From Utricularia gibba (taxonomy: Eukaryota; Streptophyta; Magnoliopsida; Lamiales; Lentibulariaceae): 21,342 bases of DNA. The stretch spans positions 1 through 21,342 of the forward strand of contig NEEC01000509.1 of the NCBI GenBank assembly GCA_002189035.1, read 5' to 3'. Made by a program: the position numbers and the translations under genes. Position 1 is the stretch's first letter. Each line of letters starts with the position of its first letter. Shown piece after piece: positions 21,295 through 21,342 of the stretch. The notes below the pieces were generated by a model that searched no databases, was not told the origin of the DNA, and saw only the letters and a list, made by a program, of their open reading frames with translations.

Positions 21295-21342
21295 CCAGGC
21301 TACAACTAACTTTCGCCCTAACCCAACCTGACCTTTGTCCCG
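21295..21342. repeat. Unit 70, partial (48 bp), cut by the window end
   Basis: The last 48 bases match the start of the unit through GTCCCG, with one G missing in TTCGGCCC near 21,314. The array clearly continues beyond the window. Confidence 0.95.

Larger units (their letters stand above)
1..21342. repeat. Satellite DNA array, ~314-bp unit, 69 copies plus a partial copy
   Basis: The landmark CCAGGCTACAACTAAC recurs at 1, 312, 626, 940, 1252, 1566, 1878, 2192 and on to 21,295, always in the same orientation, with nothing between copies. The most common unit length is 314 bp (about 25 of the first 55 units); 312 bp is next (13 units) and 313 bp follows (6 units). The consensus is 49.7% G+C. 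There is no inversion, no inserted mobile element and no flanking unique DNA. Gene-free arrays of this length and unit size are typical of eukaryotic heterochromatin; that placement is inference from family knowledge. I do not recognise the satellite family. Subrepeats of a ribosomal intergenic spacer are an alternative, but 21 kb without any rRNA sequence makes this less likely. Confidence 0.98.

Noticed and set aside
1-21342. CRISPR array
   Set aside because: The period is ~314 bp with no variable spacers; the entire unit is conserved and contiguous.
1-21342. Tandem 5S rRNA, tRNA or snRNA gene cluster
   Set aside because: I looked for the 5S core, Pol III A and B boxes, and U1/U2 signatures in the unit and saw none.

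Overview
The window is one uninterrupted satellite DNA array. A unit of about 314 bp repeats head to tail in a single orientation from the first base to the last: 69 complete copies plus a 48-bp partial copy. The array runs off both ends, so no flanking sequence, boundary or gene is visible. I find no protein-coding gene, rRNA, tRNA, known small RNA gene, transposon or CRISPR array. Short reading frames of 60-141 codons occur, but only where an indel has shifted the frame; the intact unit has none that long, and 314 is not a multiple of three.

A gene-free array of more than 21 kb with a unit this long points to eukaryotic heterochromatin (centromeric, pericentromeric, subtelomeric or a knob-like block). 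I do not recognise the satellite family and cannot name the organism. The consensus unit is 49.7% G+C (70 G, 86 C in 314) with 18 CpG against about 19 expected, so CpG is not depleted.

Layout: 1-17,194 holds 55 units averaging 312.6 bp. About 25 of them are exactly 314 bp, and 13,754-15,323 holds five consecutive units in which I saw no differences. From 17,195 to 21,294 there are 14 units averaging 292.9 bp, eroded by many deletions but still in register. Differences between units are overwhelmingly small deletions, with few insertions and very few substitutions. That pattern, with its sharp rise toward the right end, fits assembly or basecalling error at least as well as biological decay.

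Within the unit, four short motifs recur at spacings of 154-158 bp, suggesting that the 314-bp unit is an old dimer of a nucleosome-sized (~157 bp) sequence. Each unit also carries three dyad structures: a nested stem-loop whose inner stem contains CACGTG, a 24-bp imperfect palindrome around GGCTCATGAGCC, and a hairpin across the unit junction. A CCCTAACCC telomere-like stretch is also present. I found no evidence of a new functional gene system; the interest lies in the satellite's architecture and in whether its deletion pattern is real.
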